DNA of 6,123 nucleotides from Streptomyces rubellomurinus (GTDB taxonomy: Bacteria > Actinomycetota > Actinomycetes > Streptomycetales > Streptomycetaceae), in NCBI RefSeq assembly GCF_000961885.1, contig NZ_JZKH01000172.1, positions 1 to 6,123 of the forward strand. The letters are read 5' to 3'. The notes under the pieces are model-generated. The model ran no database searches and was not told the origin of the DNA. It saw only the letters and a list, made by a program, of their open reading frames with translations. Shown here in pieces: positions 6,055 to 6,123 of this stretch; the first letter of the stretch is position 1; each line of letters opens with the position of its first letter. The position numbers and the translations under genes were made by a program.

Positions 6055-6123
6055 GCGGCCCATGCCTACCATCGGCGGCGGGTGGCCGGGCCCGGCCGGG
6101 GCGCGGGCGGGCGGCGGTTCACC
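6055..6123. other. Upstream flank of the LMF-family gene
   Basis: Sixty-nine bases at the window edge. They hold GGTAGG at about 6065-6070 (minus strand), the likely ribosome site for the start at 6054, and a 14-bp GC palindrome GGCCGGGCCCGGCC (6084-6097) that composition alone could produce. A minus-strand TGA at 6119-6121 could be the end of a gene outside the window, but this cannot be judged. Confidence 0.35.

Overview
The window is very GC-rich DNA with strongly biased third codon positions, Ala/Arg/Pro-rich shadow frames on both strands and families typical of Streptomyces or Kitasatospora (Streptomycetaceae). This is inferred from composition and gene families; no database search was possible. 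No rRNA, tRNA, CRISPR array or insertion sequence is visible.

Layout, left to right: (1) 58-864 (+), a helical-backbone metal-receptor protein related to BtuF-type cobalamin/iron-siderophore binding proteins but without a signal peptide; a TANNNT hexamer sits just where a leaderless transcript starting at the ATG would need it. (2) 915-1946 (+), a TTG-started exported lytic transglycosylase (SLT fold) with a long Pro/Ala/Ser/Thr linker. (3) 1947-2078, a convergent gap with a perfect 17-bp hairpin serving as a likely bidirectional terminator. (4) 2079-4229 (-), a 716-residue protein with a helical N-terminal region, about 330 residues of almost purely acidic low-complexity sequence, and a short folded C-terminal domain. 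Its two ends resemble, from memory, the non-motor parts of actinobacterial AAA/UPF1-like helicases. The acidic part is built of DNA-level tandem repeats. (5) 4230-4416, a gap holding a possible promoter. (6) 4417-6054 (-), a multi-pass membrane protein of the lipase maturation factor (LMF1) family with a Pro/Arg-rich tail. (7) 6055-6123, the short upstream flank of that gene.

The genes do not form an obvious pathway. The two left genes are co-directional and could be partly co-transcribed, though each has its own candidate -10 element. The two right genes are co-directional on the minus strand with a 187-nt gap, which argues for separate transcription. The least ordinary object is the acidic repeat protein at 2079-4229. 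I do not see a convincing multi-gene novel system here; the rest looks like ordinary actinobacterial chromosome.
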